From RGIG6178 sp045612885 (GTDB lineage Bacteria; Bacillota_I; Bacilli_A; RFN20; DUOF01), in assembly GCA_045612885.1 (NCBI GenBank), contig JAZKZZ010000029.1:1-30681 (forward strand): DNA of 30,681 nt. Reading direction: 5' to 3'. Shown here piece after piece: positions 1-7,436 of this stretch (positions are counted from its first letter, which is position 1; each line of letters starts with the position of its first letter). The position numbers were made by a program, and so were the translations under genes. The notes under the pieces were generated by a model. The model searched no databases. It saw only the letters and a list, made by a program, of their open reading frames with translations, and was not told the DNA's origin.

Positions 1-275
1 TCTTAGATAAACAGTTGGAATTATATGATTATGGAGAAGAAGTGTTAGCGATTCAAAAAGTTTTAAAGGTGTTGGGAAAATATGATAAAGATCATTCGTT
101 TTTTGACGAAGCACTTCAAACAGCAATAAAAGAATTTCAAGATGAATATGGTTTAGAAGAAACAGGAATCGTAGATATAGATACAGTAAGAATGATTAAT
201 AAATTAATGTATGATGATAAAATATTGTATTTAGAAACAGAATTAAATACTGTATTAGGGAGTATGTTTTCATGA
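1..275 (+). CDS. C-terminal part of a peptidoglycan-binding protein, probably a CtpA/CtpB-type S41 peptidase (5' truncated)
   Basis: The reading frame is open from the first base (codon phase begins at base 3), so the gene starts outside the window and only about 90 C-terminal residues are seen. The segment has the look of a PG_binding_1 domain: a first helix rich in G-E-E-V-x-x-I-Q-x-V-L, then a middle helix with A-I-K-E-F-Q, then a G-L-x-x-T-G-I-V-D-x-x-T turn. In low-GC Gram-positives this domain commonly ends carboxy-terminal processing proteases (S41, CtpA/CtpB), and in Bacillus ctpB lies close to uvrB/uvrA, which fits its position here. The catalytic PDZ-S41 part is not visible, so the protease assignment is inference. 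The TGA stop at 273-275 overlaps the uvrB start by 4 bases (ATGA), implying translational coupling. Confidence 0.65.
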   Translation, partial: LDKQLELYDYGEEVLAIQKVLKVLGKYDKDHSFFDEALQTAIKEFQDEYGLEETGIVDIDTVRMINKLMYDDKILYLETELNTVLGSMFS

Positions 276-2239
276 GTATATTTAAATTAGAGAGTAAGTA
301 TACTCCTAAAGGAGATCAAAAAAAAGCTATAGATGACTTAAGTGAGGGAATTTTAACTCACAATAAAAGGCATCAAGTATTATTAGGAGCAACGGGAACT
401 GGTAAAACATTTACTATTTCAAATGTTATAGAAAAGGTATCTAGACCTACAATTGTGATGGCTCATAATAAAACTTTAGCAGGGCAGTTATACAGTGAAC
501 TTAAAGAATTTTTTCCACATAATAGAGTGGAATATTTCATATCTAATTTTGATTTTTATCAACCAGAAGCATATTTACCTAAGACAGATACTTATATAGA
601 TAAAAATGCACTAACTAATCAAGATATAGAGATGATGAGAAGTAGTGCTATCAACTCACTTATTGAAAGAAAAGATACAATAGTGGTGGCATCGGTTGCT
701 GCAATTTATGGATTAAGTGACCCGGAAGAATATAGTTCGCTTGTTTTTAATTTAGTCAAAGGTGAAATAATAGATAGAAAAGAACTTTTAAAAAAATTAG
801 TAGAAGCGCAATACACTAGAAATGATCTTGATGTAACTCCTGGAACATTTAAAGTAAGAGGGGAAAATATAGATATTTACCCTGCAACTAGTGATGAATA
901 TTATATAAGAGTGGAATTATTTGATGATGAAATTGAACGAATATGCAAGATGGATGTCTTAACTAATAAAGTGTTGGAAACATATTTAAGCTATCCAATA
1001 TATCCAGCTTATGCCTATTCTTCTTCTAGAGAAAGAATCCAAAAAGCAGTACCTTCAATTAAGGAAGAATTAAAGGAAAGATTACAATATTTTAGAAGTA
1101 ACAACAAGTTATTAGAGGCTCAAAGATTAGAAGAGAGAACCAATCATGATATGGAGTCGCTTCTTGAATTAGGGATATGTCCAGGAATAGAAAATTATAG
1201 TGCTAAAATTGATGGTAGAAAACCTGGTGAAACTCCCTATACTTTATTTGATTATATAGATGGAGATTATCTATTAATTATAGATGAGTCTCATGCGTCT
1301 TTACCTCAATTTAGGGGGATGTATAACGGTGATAGATCAAGAAAACAAACTTTAGTAGATTATGGGTTCAGATTACCAAGCGCTTTAGATAATAGACCTT
1401 TAAAATTTCATGAATTTGAGAAAAAAGGAAGTAATATCATTTATGTAAGCGCTACTCCAGGAGATTATGAATTGGAACTTGTGGATAATAAAGTTAGTGA
1501 GCAAATCATTAGACCTACAGGGTTAATAGATCCTCTTATTAGTGTTGTAAAAAAAGAAAATCAAATTGATGATATTGTGGAAAGATTGAATAATCAAGTA
1601 AAGAAAAATGAAAGAACATTGATTACTACACTTACTATTAGAATGGCAGAAGATTTGACAAGTTATTTAAAAGAAAAAGGATATAAAGTTGCGTATTTAC
1701 ATAGTGAAACTAAAACATTAGAAAGAACGCAAATTATTTATGAACTTAGAAAAGGAAAATACGATATTTTAGTGGGAATCAATCTATTAAGAGAAGGATT
1801 AGATATTCCTGAAGTATCTCTTGTTATGATTCTAGATGCAGATAGTGAAGGTTTCTTAAGGACCACACGTTCGCTTATTCAAATTGTGGGTAGAGCAAGC
1901 AGAAATGCAAATGGAAAAGTAGTAATGTATGCTAATAATATTACCGATTCAATGAAAGAAGCAATAGATGAGACAAACCGTCGTAGAAGTATTCAAATCC
2001 AATATAATAACGAACATGGGATTATTCCAAAAACAATTATAAAAGATATTAAAGAGCCAATAAAAGTCAAAGAAGATTTCAAAGATCATATCTTTAGCAA
2101 GAGTGCAAAAATATCTAAAAAAGAAAAGGAAAGATTAATTTTAGATTTAGAAAAACAAATGAAACAAGCAGCTAGAGAGTTAGATTTTGAAAGAGCAATG
2201 GAATTAAGGGATGTAATTTTTGAATTAAGAAATGAATAA
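272..2239 (+). CDS. uvrB: UvrABC excinuclease subunit B
   Basis: UvrB is the damage-verifying helicase-like subunit of nucleotide excision repair; it is loaded by UvrA and then recruits UvrC. The 655-residue length is normal for the family. Walker A GATGTGKT lies at residues 39-46, the tyrosine-rich beta-hairpin region follows at about 90-105 (F-Y-Q-P-E-A-Y), helicase motif DESH is near residue 335, and the helicase C domain contains the R-S-L-I-Q-I-V-G-R-A-S-R-N motif. The last ~35 residues form the UVR motif that contacts UvrC (Q-A-A-R-E-L-D-F-E-R-A-M-E-L-R-D). The start ATG overlaps the stop of the upstream gene, so it is probably co-transcribed with it. uvrA is not downstream as is usual but about 18 kb away. 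Confidence 0.97.
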   Translation: MSIFKLESKYTPKGDQKKAIDDLSEGILTHNKRHQVLLGATGTGKTFTISNVIEKVSRPTIVMAHNKTLAGQLYSELKEFFPHNRVEYFISNFDFYQPEAYLPKTDTYIDKNALTNQDIEMMRSSAINSLIERKDTIVVASVAAIYGLSDPEEYSSLVFNLVKGEIIDRKELLKKLVEAQYTRNDLDVTPGTFKVRGENIDIYPATSDEYYIRVELFDDEIERICKMDVLTNKVLETYLSYPIYPAYAYSSSRERIQKAVPSIKEELKERLQYFRSNNKLLEAQRLEERTNHDMESLLELGICPGIENYSAKIDGRKPGETPYTLFDYIDGDYLLIIDESHASLPQFRGMYNGDRSRKQTLVDYGFRLPSALDNRPLKFHEFEKKGSNIIYVSATPGDYELELVDNKVSEQIIRPTGLIDPLISVVKKENQIDDIVERLNNQVKKNERTLITTLTIRMAEDLTSYLKEKGYKVAYLHSETKTLERTQIIYELRKGKYDILVGINLLREGLDIPEVSLVMILDADSEGFLRTTRSLIQIVGRASRNANGKVVMYANNITDSMKEAIDETNRRRSIQIQYNNEHGIIPKTIIKDIKEPIKVKEDFKDHIFSKSAKISKKEKERLILDLEKQMKQAARELDFERAMELRDVIFELRNE

Positions 2240-2252
2240 GTTATAAAATTAG

Positions 2253-2281
2253 TTTAAATTTAGAGAACATTTTGTTATACT
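2253..2281 (+). promoter_or_regulatory. Probable secG promoter (extended -10)
   Basis: TATACT at 2276-2281 is preceded by TG plus one base (extended -10); a weak TTTAAA lies 17 bases upstream. It sits in the gap between the uvrB stop and the secG ribosome binding site. Confidence 0.5.
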
Positions 2282-2304
2282 TAATGTGCTTGAGGAGGTT
2301 TTGT

Positions 2305-2538
2305 ATGACATTTTTAAATATTTTATTCATGATAATTTCTGTATTAATAATTATTTTATCATTACTTCAAAGTGGTAAATCAGATGGTGCTAGTGGTGCT
2401 ATTACTGGTGGAAACTTAAATGTTTTTGCAGACACTAAAGAAAGAGGACCAGAAGTAGTTATTTCTAGAATTACAATGGTACTTGCTATATTATTCTTTA
2501 CATTAGCTATAATTATCCACTTCTTCTTAGTAAGATAA
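2305..2538 (+). CDS. secG: SecG, preprotein translocase subunit
   Basis: SecG is the small third subunit of the SecYEG channel in the cytoplasmic membrane. The protein is 77 residues, normal for SecG, with two hydrophobic helices (about residues 2-22 and 52-74) separated by the characteristic glycine-rich loop (L-L-Q-S-G-K-S-D-G-A-S-G-A-I-T-G-G). I chose ATG 2305 over the longer in-frame ATG at 2272 because GAGGAGG at 2292-2298 is correctly spaced for 2305 and the upstream extension overlaps the promoter. In many Firmicutes secG is followed by rnr and smpB; here it is a single-gene unit closed by a terminator. Confidence 0.93.
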   Translation: MTFLNILFMIISVLIIILSLLQSGKSDGASGAITGGNLNVFADTKERGPEVVISRITMVLAILFFTLAIIIHFFLVR

Positions 2539-2550
2539 AAAAGTAAAATA

Positions 2551-2581
2551 AAAATGCAATTTAAGAAAATTGCATTTTTTT
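2551..2581. terminator. Bidirectional rho-independent terminator between secG and the SUKH gene
   Basis: Perfect 12-bp stem: AAAATGCAATTT (2551-2562) with AAATTGCATTTT (2567-2578), loop AAGA, T-run on the + strand and an A-rich flank that serves the convergent - strand gene. Confidence 0.85.
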
Positions 2582-2592
2582 ATTTAATTTAA

Positions 2593-3147
2593 TTATTCCT
2601 CATCAGGAGAATTCATGTATTCTACAAAGTTATCGTAATCAGTTACATAACTTATTTCAAGACCTACTAGTTCTACGATGTAATGGAAGTCCATAGTTAC
2701 TTCTTTCTTCTTGCCATCCCATAAGTGATACACAAATATTCCTTCATCGTCAATATCACAAGTAACGTAATTGTTACCAAAAGCATATTTACCGATTAAA
2801 AGAGTTTCATTACTTAGTCCAATTTCATGTTTTAAAGATTTATCTATTACATTAAGTCTATGTATGTTTTCTGGTACTGAAGGATCAGTTGTTATAGGAA
2901 ACAAATCTAAATCTGCGAAAGTACCACCATTTGTGCACATATAAAATGCAAGTAAGTCTGTAGGAAATTGGCATCCAGTTTCATCTTCGATTTCTGTAAC
3001 CAGTGGTTCCTCATAATCACATGCGCCATCATATAATTTTAAAAGTGCTTCAAAACCTAACATAGGTCTGAAAAAATTAGCAAAATCAGATTCTGCTTCA
3101 TCTAGTAAATCTACTAAATCAGATAATTCAATTCTTTTTAGTGCCAT
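2593..3147 (-). CDS. SMI1/KNR4 (SUKH) domain protein
   Basis: The 184-residue protein fits the SUKH superfamily: an acidic helix leading to F-P-T-D-L-L-A-F-Y, then the N-G-G turn (C-T-N-G-G-T-F), a later L-L-I-G strand, the short I-F-V-Y-H-L-W-D strand and a final helix. SUKH proteins are known mostly as immunity proteins against polymorphic or contact-dependent toxins, or as protein-interaction modules. No toxin gene lies beside it, so a housekeeping or orphan-immunity role cannot be separated. The start is placed at the ATG at 3145-3147, which has GAGGT just upstream on the - strand; an upstream in-frame start would add 12 residues but has no ribosome binding site. No signal peptide or membrane segment, so cytoplasmic. 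It converges on secG and diverges from whiA. Confidence 0.75.
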   Translation of the reverse strand: MALKRIELSDLVDLLDEAESDFANFFRPMLGFEALLKLYDGACDYEEPLVTEIEDETGCQFPTDLLAFYMCTNGGTFADLDLFPITTDPSVPENIHRLNVIDKSLKHEIGLSNETLLIGKYAFGNNYVTCDIDDEGIFVYHLWDGKKKEVTMDFHYIVELVGLEISYVTDYDNFVEYMNSPDEE

Positions 3148-3171
3148 AATTATTACCTCGCTTATATTTAT

Positions 3172-3200
3172 AGTATAATTCATTGATTTTAAATTTTCAC
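3172..3200 (-). promoter_or_regulatory. Probable promoter of the SUKH gene
   Basis: On the - strand TATACT (3177 to 3172) is preceded 17 bases upstream by GTGAAA (3200 to 3195), leaving a short leader before the GAGGT ribosome binding site. Confidence 0.5.
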
Positions 3201-3227
3201 TATTTACAACAAAAAAAGTGTCATTTA

Positions 3228-3236
3228 TGTTAGAAT
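3228..3236 (+). promoter_or_regulatory. Possible whiA promoter (extended -10)
   Basis: TGtTAGAAT at 3228-3236, 18 bases before the whiA start. No clear -35 box at the right spacing; TTTACA at 3203-3208 is too far. Confidence 0.35.
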
Positions 3237-3254
3237 AGTAAAAGGAGTGATTTT

Positions 3255-4193
3255 ATGTCGTTTTCATTAGATGTTAAAGAAGAAATAGTAAGATATGAAT
3301 TTGTTCGTGATAGCGAAAAAAAAGCGCTTCTTTGTTCGCTTGCAAGAATAAATGGGACTATTAATATGCATGGAACAAATGTTGTTTTGGAGATTCGTAG
3401 TGAAAATGCTAAAATTGCTAAATTGTTGTTTGTATTAATTAAAGATTTATATAATAGTGAAGCTCGTATTTTAGTGGCGAAAAAAATGAAACTGAAAAAG
3501 AATAATGTTTATTTGGTGCAAGTTAGAGAAAAAGGACTTGAGATACTGGAAAATTTAGAAATATATAAAAATGGTAAATTTGATAGTAATCCTACTAAAA
3601 ATATCTTGAAGAATACTAATGAAATAAGAGCTTATCTTATGGGATGTTTTTTAGCTAGTGGTAGTGTAAATAATCCTAGTAGTAAACATTATCATTTAGA
3701 AATCACTACGCATAGCGAAAAACACGCTGAGTTTTTAGTTAAGACTATAGCTAAATTTAATTTAATTGCTAAAGTAATAAAAAGAAGAAATATATATGTT
3801 GTTTATATTAAAAAGTCAGAAGAAATTTCGGATTTTTTACGTGTAATTAATGCTGCTAACAGTGTGATGGATTTTGAAGAAGAAAGAATAAGTAAAGATT
3901 ATTGGAATTGTAATAATAGATTAAATATATGTGAATTAAGTAATGAAGTTAAAACACTTCAATCTGCGAATAAGCAATTAGAGTTTATTGAAAAGATATT
4001 TAGAAATTCTAGAGATTATATGTTAGATGATAAGGATAAAAAGATAATTAATATAAGAAGAGAAAATCCCGAGGCAAATCTTCAAGAAATAGCGGATATT
4101 TATAATGAAACATATGGTGCTAAATTGAGTAAAAGTGGAGTTAATCATCGACTTAGAAAGATAAAAGAAATAGCTAATAACATTGAGGAATAA
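3255..4193 (+). CDS. whiA: DNA-binding protein WhiA
   Basis: WhiA is a DNA-binding protein with an N-terminal LAGLIDADG homing-endonuclease-like fold without nuclease activity, and a C-terminal helix-turn-helix. It regulates sporulation genes in Streptomyces and influences cell division and chromosome segregation in Bacillus. Seen here: the typical N-terminus M-S-F-S-L-D-V-K-E-E-I, the central motif L-M-G-C-F-L-A-S-G-S-V-N-N-P followed by Y-H-L-E-I (family form F-L-A-G-G-S-V-N-x-P), and a C-terminal helix-turn-helix (N-L-Q-E-I-A-D...L-S-K-S-G-V-N-H-R-L-R-K-I). The length of 312 residues is usual. AAGGAGTG precedes the ATG. The usual partners rapZ and yvcK are not adjacent. Confidence 0.95.
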   Translation: MSFSLDVKEEIVRYEFVRDSEKKALLCSLARINGTINMHGTNVVLEIRSENAKIAKLLFVLIKDLYNSEARILVAKKMKLKKNNVYLVQVREKGLEILENLEIYKNGKFDSNPTKNILKNTNEIRAYLMGCFLASGSVNNPSSKHYHLEITTHSEKHAEFLVKTIAKFNLIAKVIKRRNIYVVYIKKSEEISDFLRVINAANSVMDFEEERISKDYWNCNNRLNICELSNEVKTLQSANKQLEFIEKIFRNSRDYMLDDKDKKIINIRRENPEANLQEIADIYNETYGAKLSKSGVNHRLRKIKEIANNIEE

Positions 4194-4212
4194 TAACGTT
4201 TAATTGTATAAT
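4183..4212 (+). promoter_or_regulatory. Probable ppdK promoter
   Basis: TTGAGG at 4183-4188, 18-base spacer, TATAAT at 4207-4212. The -35 lies in the last codons of whiA. A second -10-like TATACT sits at 4213-4218. Confidence 0.55.
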
Positions 4213-4240
4213 TATACTGTTATAGGAGGAAAGAAGATAT

Positions 4241-6871
4241 ATGTCAAAAAAATACGTTTATCACTTTAGTGAGGCTTATGGTCTTGGTAAAGAACTACTA
4301 GGTGGTAAAGGTGCTGGTTTAGCAGAAATGACTCATATTGGAGTACCAATCCCTCAAGGATTCACTATTTCTACTGAAGCTTGTACACTTTATTATGACG
4401 AAGGTAAAAAATTACCTAGCTATCTAGTAGAAGAAATTCATAATGCAGTTAAGGCTGTTGAAAAAGAAACTGGAAAGAACTTTGGAGGAGATACTAAACC
4501 TCTACTTGTTTCTGTTCGTTCAGGTGCTAGAGTATCAATGCCTGGTATGATGGATACTATCTTAAACTTAGGTTTAAATGATAAGACTGTTGAAGTATTA
4601 GCTAAAGAAACAAATAACGAAAGATTTGCTTATGATAGCTATCGTCGTTTTATTTTAATGTTTACTAATATTGCTAAAGGACATCCAAGAACAGAAATGG
4701 ATAAAATGTTAGAAGAACTAAAAGAAACTAAAGGGTATAAATTAGATACTGAAGTTACTTCTAGTGAGTTAAAAGAGTTAGTTGGTAAGTATAAAGCTTA
4801 TTATAAAGCTACATTCAATGAAGAATTTCCAAATGATCCATATGTTCAATTAATCGAAGCTGTTACTGCTGTATTTAGATCTTGGGATAACCCTAGAGCA
4901 AATGTTTATCGTATGATGAATAATATTCCTTATTCATGGGGAACTGCAGTAAATGTTCAATCAATGGCTTTTGGTAACAAGGGAGAAACTTCAGGTACTG
5001 GTGTTGCTTTCTCAAGAGATCCAGGAACAGGAGAAAAAGTAATTTCTGCTGAATATTTACCTAACGCTCAAGGAGAAGATGTTGTTGCTGGTATTCGTAC
5101 ACCACTTCATATCGATGAGTTAAAGAGACGTATGCCGGAAGTATATGAGCAATTTATAAATACCATTAAATTAATGGAAAATCACTATAGAGACATGCAA
5201 GATATGGAGTTTACTGTTGAAGATGGTAAATTATACTTCTTACAAACAAGAAGTGGTAAGAGAACTCCTGCTGCTGCATTAAAGATTGCTTGCGATTTAG
5301 TAGATGAAGGTTTAATAACTGAAAAAGAAGCTGTATTAAGAATTGATGCTATGTCTTTTGATAAGTTATTATTACCAGGATTTGATAAAGATGAATTAGC
5401 TAAAGCAAAACCAATTGCTACAGGTTTAGCTGCTGGTCCAGGAGCTGGAACAGGTAAATTAGCATTCACTGCTGAAGAAGCCGAGAGAAGACATCAAAAT
5501 GGTGAAAAAGTAGTTCTTGTTCGTGCTGAAACTTCACCAGAAGATATCGTTGGTATGGTTGCTAGTGAAGCGATTCTTACTATGCGTGGAGGAATGACAT
5601 CACATGCTGCTGTTGTTGCTCGTGGTATGGGTAAATGTTGTGTATGTGGATGTGGAGCTGCTGTCATTGATGAAGCAAACAAAACTGTTACAATAAATGG
5701 TGTTGTATACAATGAAAATTCTCTATTCTCAATAGATGGTTCTACAGGTAATGTATATGTTGGTGAAATTAAGACTGTTAGTCCTGATTTAACTAGTGGA
5801 TACTTTGGTAGATTAATGAGTTGGGTTGATGAAAATAGAACTCTTAGAGTAAGAACTAACGCAGATAATCCTAGAGATGCAAAACAAGCTGCTGATTTTG
5901 GAGCTGAGGGTATTGGATTATGTAGAACAGAGCATATGTTCTTTGAAAAAGATAGAATTTTCTCAATGAGAAAAATGATTCTTGCTGATAAAGTTGAAGA
6001 TAGAAGAGCTGCTTTAAGTGAAATCGAACCTATGCAACAAAAAGACTTTGAAGAATTATATGAGATTATGGGAGAAATGAATGTTAATGTTCGTTTACTA
6101 GATCCACCTCTACATGAATTCTTGCCTCAAGAAGAATCATTAATTAAAGAGTTGGCTGATGCAACTGGCAAAACTGTTGCTGAAGTAAAAGATAGAATTA
6201 ATGAATTACATGAAGCAAACCCAATGATGGGACACAGAGGTTGTCGTTTAGCAGTTACTTATCCAGAAATTTGTGAAATGCAAACTAATGCTATAATTAA
6301 AGCTGCTATCAACGTTAGTAAGAGAACAGGTAAATTAGTAACTCCTGAAATTATGGTTCCACTTGTTCTAGAAGTTAAAGAATTAAAATATGTTAAGAAT
6401 ATTATCACTGCTACAGCAGATAAGTTAATTGCAGAATCAGGATTAGACTTAAAGTATCATGTGGGTACTATGATTGAAATTCCACGTGCTGCATTACTTG
6501 CTGATGAAATTGCAACTGAAGCTGAATTCTTCTCATTTGGAACAAATGACTTAACTCAAATGACATTTGGATTCTCAAGAGATGATGCTGCAAAATTCTT
6601 ACCATCATATTATGAAACTAAGATTTTTGAAGAAGATCCATTCAAAACTTTAGATCAAAACGGAGTAGGTAAATTAGTAACTACTGCTGTTAAATTAGGA
6701 AGATCTACTAATGATCATTTACATGTTGGTGTATGTGGAGAAACTGGTGGAGATCCTAAATCAATTGAATTCTATCACAATGCAGGACTTGATTATGTAT
6801 CATGTTCTCCATTTAGAGTTCCAGTAGCACGTCTTGCTGCTGCTCAAGCTGCTATTAAGAATAATAAATAA
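4241..6871 (+). CDS. ppdK: Pyruvate, phosphate dikinase (PPDK)
   Basis: PPDK interconverts pyruvate + ATP + Pi and phosphoenolpyruvate + AMP + PPi in the cytoplasm. The 876-residue protein has all three parts: the N-terminal nucleotide-binding domain (G-G-K-G-A-G-L-A-E-M near residue 22, R-S-G-A-R-V-S-M-P-G-M-M-D-T near 93), the swivelling phosphohistidine domain with G-G-M-T-S-H-A-A-V-V-A-R (catalytic His455, Thr453 two residues before it), and the C-terminal PEP/pyruvate TIM barrel (G-T-N-D-L-T-Q-M-T and H-V-G-V-C-G-E with catalytic Cys832). These residue numbers match the Clostridium symbiosum enzyme almost exactly. AGGAGGA precedes the ATG. The frequent C-ending codons and strong promoter suggest high expression. 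PPi made or used here links it to the membrane pyrophosphatase at 11363. Confidence 0.98.
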   Translation: MSKKYVYHFSEAYGLGKELLGGKGAGLAEMTHIGVPIPQGFTISTEACTLYYDEGKKLPSYLVEEIHNAVKAVEKETGKNFGGDTKPLLVSVRSGARVSMPGMMDTILNLGLNDKTVEVLAKETNNERFAYDSYRRFILMFTNIAKGHPRTEMDKMLEELKETKGYKLDTEVTSSELKELVGKYKAYYKATFNEEFPNDPYVQLIEAVTAVFRSWDNPRANVYRMMNNIPYSWGTAVNVQSMAFGNKGETSGTGVAFSRDPGTGEKVISAEYLPNAQGEDVVAGIRTPLHIDELKRRMPEVYEQFINTIKLMENHYRDMQDMEFTVEDGKLYFLQTRSGKRTPAAALKIACDLVDEGLITEKEAVLRIDAMSFDKLLLPGFDKDELAKAKPIATGLAAGPGAGTGKLAFTAEEAERRHQNGEKVVLVRAETSPEDIVGMVASEAILTMRGGMTSHAAVVARGMGKCCVCGCGAAVIDEANKTVTINGVVYNENSLFSIDGSTGNVYVGEIKTVSPDLTSGYFGRLMSWVDENRTLRVRTNADNPRDAKQAADFGAEGIGLCRTEHMFFEKDRIFSMRKMILADKVEDRRAALSEIEPMQQKDFEELYEIMGEMNVNVRLLDPPLHEFLPQEESLIKELADATGKTVAEVKDRINELHEANPMMGHRGCRLAVTYPEICEMQTNAIIKAAINVSKRTGKLVTPEIMVPLVLEVKELKYVKNIITATADKLIAESGLDLKYHVGTMIEIPRAALLADEIATEAEFFSFGTNDLTQMTFGFSRDDAAKFLPSYYETKIFEEDPFKTLDQNGVGKLVTTAVKLGRSTNDHLHVGVCGETGGDPKSIEFYHNAGLDYVSCSPFRVPVARLAAAQAAIKNNK

Positions 6872-6905
6872 TCTTAATAACAATACATAATTTAAATTAA
6901 AAATC

Positions 6906-6931
6906 GTTCCTGTCTATCAGGAACTTTTTTT
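6906..6931 (+). terminator. ppdK terminator
   Basis: Stem GTTCCTG (6906-6912) / CAGGAAC (6918-6924), loop TCTAT, seven T residues. Confidence 0.9.
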
Positions 6932-6974
6932 GTATAATAATGAAGTAGACTAATATAATAAATAATGATAACAG

Positions 6975-7003
6975 TTTACATTTAAGTAAAAGTTTATTAT
7001 GTT
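6975..7003 (+). promoter_or_regulatory. Probable promoter of the small membrane protein gene
   Basis: TTTACA at 6975-6980, 17-base spacer, TATGTT at 6998-7003; the gene starts 24 bases downstream. Confidence 0.45.
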
Positions 7004-7026
7004 GAAATTAATAAGAGGTGATTAAA

Positions 7027-7395
7027 ATGGAAGATAAAATTAATGTTTCAGGATCAGAAAGAAGTCCTCTTAAAAGGAGAGGAAAAACATTAACTATAAT
7101 AGGAAGCATATTTTTAGTTATTGCCTTAATATTGTGTGGATTGTTTATATCTTTAGTTTTTCCTCTATTATTGGGCGAATCTGATTTTGGAAATGCTATT
7201 AGTGCAGTGATAGGAATAATATATTTTTTAATACCTGGAATAATAGTGGGTTTTATATCTATTGCTATCAATGCTATATCGTATGGCAATGCTAATAAAG
7301 GAAAAGGTAAAATATATAATTTGGTAACACTTATTTTATCAATAATGGTGATGGTTATTTTCGTTTCATTGTTTATTTGTTTAAGGTTTAAATAA
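7027..7395 (+). CDS. Small membrane protein of unknown function
   Basis: I do not recognise a family. The 122-residue protein has a short hydrophilic, positively charged N-terminus (about 20 residues, with K-R-R-G-K just before the first helix), then three hydrophobic segments at about 20-48, 57-84 and 96-118, and a two-residue basic end. That is the layout of a small polytopic inner-membrane protein with a cytoplasmic N-terminus. I start it at ATG 7027: GAGGTG at 7015-7020 is its ribosome binding site, and the in-frame GTG at 7018 lies inside that site. It is a single-gene unit with its own promoter and terminator, and converges on the coupling protein gene. Confidence 0.7.
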   Translation: MEDKINVSGSERSPLKRRGKTLTIIGSIFLVIALILCGLFISLVFPLLLGESDFGNAISAVIGIIYFLIPGIIVGFISIAINAISYGNANKGKGKIYNLVTLILSIMVMVIFVSLFICLRFK

Positions 7396-7410
7396 TATGA
7401 TTAAAAATAA

Positions 7411-7436
7411 AAGAAGGAGTTTTGCTCCTTCTTTTT
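7411..7436. terminator. Bidirectional terminator between the membrane protein and coupling protein genes
   Basis: Stem AAGAAGGAG (7411-7419) / CTCCTTCTT (7425-7433), loop TTTTG, T-run after it. The hairpin lies directly after the stop codon of the - strand gene, with an A-rich flank serving that strand. Confidence 0.8.

Noticed and set aside
273..275. Mycoplasma-type code (TGA = Trp)
   Set aside because: Tryptophans at conserved positions use TGG throughout, and the first gene ends at TGA exactly where the uvrB start overlaps, so the standard bacterial code fits.
5185..5712. Antisense open frames within ppdK
   Set aside because: They lie on the opposite strand of a well-supported gene and have no ribosome binding site or recognisable domain.
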